Below, piece after piece: positions 4,659-5,831 of a stretch of 5,831 nt of DNA; within the stretch, counting starts at the first letter, position 1, and the number at the start of each line of letters is the position of its first letter. The stretch lies in NCBI GenBank assembly GCA_017999215.1, contig JAGOBQ010000292.1:1-5831 (forward strand), read 5' to 3'. Source of the DNA: Thermoanaerobaculia bacterium (GTDB lineage: Bacteria > Acidobacteriota > Thermoanaerobaculia > UBA5066). The position numbers and the translations under genes are program-made. Below the pieces are notes generated by a model that had not been told where the DNA came from, did no database searches, and worked only from the letters and a program-made list of their open reading frames with translations.

Positions 4659-5831
4659 TCAGCGCCTTCTCCGGAGCCACACCGCGAGCCCGAGCGCGAT
4701 CGCGGCCAGCGGGAGGACCAGGAGGACGAGGAGCGTGATCCGGCCGACGTCGCCGCGCGAAAGGGAGACGGCGACCTGGTCGGTCGACTTCGGCGGGATC
4801 GAGATGAGCGACTCGCGCTCGAGGAGCCAGTTCACGGCGGAAGTGACGAGATAGAGGTTCGCGGCGTTCGCGATCCCTCCCGTGGAGGCGAAGTCGGCGT
4901 CTCCGACGACGACGAGGCGCGCCTTCTTCTCCGTCGCCGATTCCGCCGCGGCGGCGAGCGGGACCGGCCCGGCGACGTCCTTCTCGTCCTTCGCGACCCG
5001 CGTCTCGAGCTCGGCGAGGTTCGTCTCGCCCCACCCCTCGGCCGAGGTCTCGGCGAGGACCGTGGCCGAGACGTCCTTCGGCGCGGGCTCCACGACCCCC
5101 ACCGACCGGACGACCGGGAAGACGACCGGAAGGCCCTGGAGGAGCTTCGTCACCGGGTGCGGCCGGAAGCTGCGCGAGACGACCGTCTCCGGGCCCATCA
5201 GCGGCAGTGCGTTCCGCGGGTCGACGACGATGTCGTCGCCGAGGCGGATGCCGTACGCCTCGAGGACCGGCCCGAGACCGAGGTCGACGAGGCGGTTCGC
5301 GGCTCCGGGGGCGAACTCCGGGTCGAGGAGGAGGAGCGCGCGGCCCCCGTTCCTGAGAAACGCCAGGAGCGCGTCCGTCTCGGGGAACGTGAACGCGGCG
5401 CGCGGGCCGGCGACGACGACGAGGTCGGTCCCCTCGGGGACCTTCTGGTCGGCGAGGCTGTCCCACTCCTCGACGGTGCAGTTGTCCTGCTTCAGGAGGT
5501 CCGCGGCGCGCTCGTACCCCTCGGAGAGGCGCCCCGAGAGCGGCCGCTCGCCGTGGCCCGACGTGAAGACGACCTTCGGGCTCCTCTCCTGCGTCACCGA
5601 GAGGATCGCGGCCGTGAACTCCTGCTCCCCTTTGAAGCCCTTCAGCGCGGGCTCTCCCCCCATCTCGGCGCGGGAGAAGTCCCACTCCGCGAGGGAGTCG
5701 ACCGGGACGACCTTGCGCTTCTCCCCCGACCGGAAGACGACCGAGAGGCGGATGTCGCCCATCTCCTTCAGGAACGCCTGAGCCCGCGCCGGGTTCCTCT
5801 CCGGGTTCAGCGTCTCGACCGTGAGGAGGGG
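4659..5831 (-). CDS. GldG-family ABC transporter auxiliary protein (5' end outside the window)
   Basis: The frame is open from the window edge (5831) to a TGA at 4659-4661, giving 390 C-terminal residues; the ATG at 5760-5762 is internal, because family-like sequence (VETLNPERNPARAQAFLKE) continues upstream of it. Visible features, numbered from the first residue in the window, are a basic GEKRKVVPVDSL segment (about 36-47), KVVFTSGHGERPL (86-98) typical of the ABC-transporter auxiliary domain, a strand ending LLLLDPE (about 163-169), VVVGDADFAS (about 307-316) followed by NAANLYLVTSAVNWLLE, and one C-terminal membrane helix (about 366-386) ending in RRRR. Most of the protein is probably extracytoplasmic, held by that helix and by an N-terminal one outside the window. 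Homologues sit with an ABC ATPase and permease. GldG is required for gliding in Flavobacterium, but the family is widespread in non-gliding bacteria. The substrate is unknown. Confidence 0.87.
   Translation of the reverse strand, partial: PLLTVETLNPERNPARAQAFLKEMGDIRLSVVFRSGEKRKVVPVDSLAEWDFSRAEMGGEPALKGFKGEQEFTAAILSVTQERSPKVVFTSGHGERPLSGRLSEGYERAADLLKQDNCTVEEWDSLADQKVPEGTDLVVVAGPRAAFTFPETDALLAFLRNGGRALLLLDPEFAPGAANRLVDLGLGPVLEAYGIRLGDDIVVDPRNALPLMGPETVVSRSFRPHPVTKLLQGLPVVFPVVRSVGVVEPAPKDVSATVLAETSAEGWGETNLAELETRVAKDEKDVAGPVPLAAAAESATEKKARLVVVGDADFASTGGIANAANLYLVTSAVNWLLERESLISIPPKSTDQVAVSLSRGDVGRITLLVLLVLPLAAIALGLAVWLRRRR

Noticed and set aside
4627..5685. A 352-codon minus-strand frame overlapping the GldG-family gene
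   Set aside because: It is an Arg/Gly/Pro-rich shadow in another frame of the same strand; the overlapping frame carries all family motifs and the C-terminal membrane helix.
4659..5831. A true gliding-motility gene
   Set aside because: The GldG family name is broad; no other gliding genes are seen and the organism does not look like Bacteroidota from its base composition.

Overview
This is a G+C-rich bacterial window. Genuine genes are recognisable by third codon positions that are almost all G or C. It holds no RNA gene, CRISPR array or mobile element that I can see. The mix of a Ycf46-type AAA+ ATPase, a very long pentapeptide-repeat protein and a GldG/DUF4340 membrane module fits a high-GC environmental phylum such as Acidobacteriota, Myxococcota or Planctomycetota. 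That placement is inference; no marker gene is present.

Layout, left to right. Bases 2-136 (+) are the 3' end of an unrecognised gene. A GC-rich hairpin at 146-170 separates it from the convergent gene at 173-1675 (-), a 500-residue Ycf46-type ATPase with a complete second AAA+ domain and a degenerate first one. The ATPase is divergent from the gene at 1708-3180 (+), a 490-residue pentapeptide-repeat protein; only 32 bp, AT-rich for this window, lie between the two start codons. The pentapeptide gene converges on a minus-strand operon, with 49 bp between the stop codons. In transcription order that operon is a GldG-family protein (4659-5831, its 5' end beyond the window) and a DUF4340 protein (3230-4648), spaced by 10 bp.

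How the genes may work together. The GldG-family and DUF4340 proteins are a known pairing. They usually follow an ABC ATPase and an ABC permease gene, which would be expected just beyond base 5831; both proteins here are anchored by one membrane helix with a large extracytoplasmic part. The ATPase and the pentapeptide protein share one tiny intergenic region and could be co-regulated, but nothing in the sequence proves a joint function.

The most notable item is the pentapeptide protein. By residue count its five-residue register runs unbroken for 80 repeats (residues 27-426, exactly 1200 bp), about 20 turns of a square beta-helix, followed by a charged helical tail. Other points of interest are a Phe ladder that changes faces along that helix, a threefold internal repeat in the DUF4340 protein, and two divergent starts without a Shine-Dalgarno sequence. 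I found no clearly new multi-gene system.
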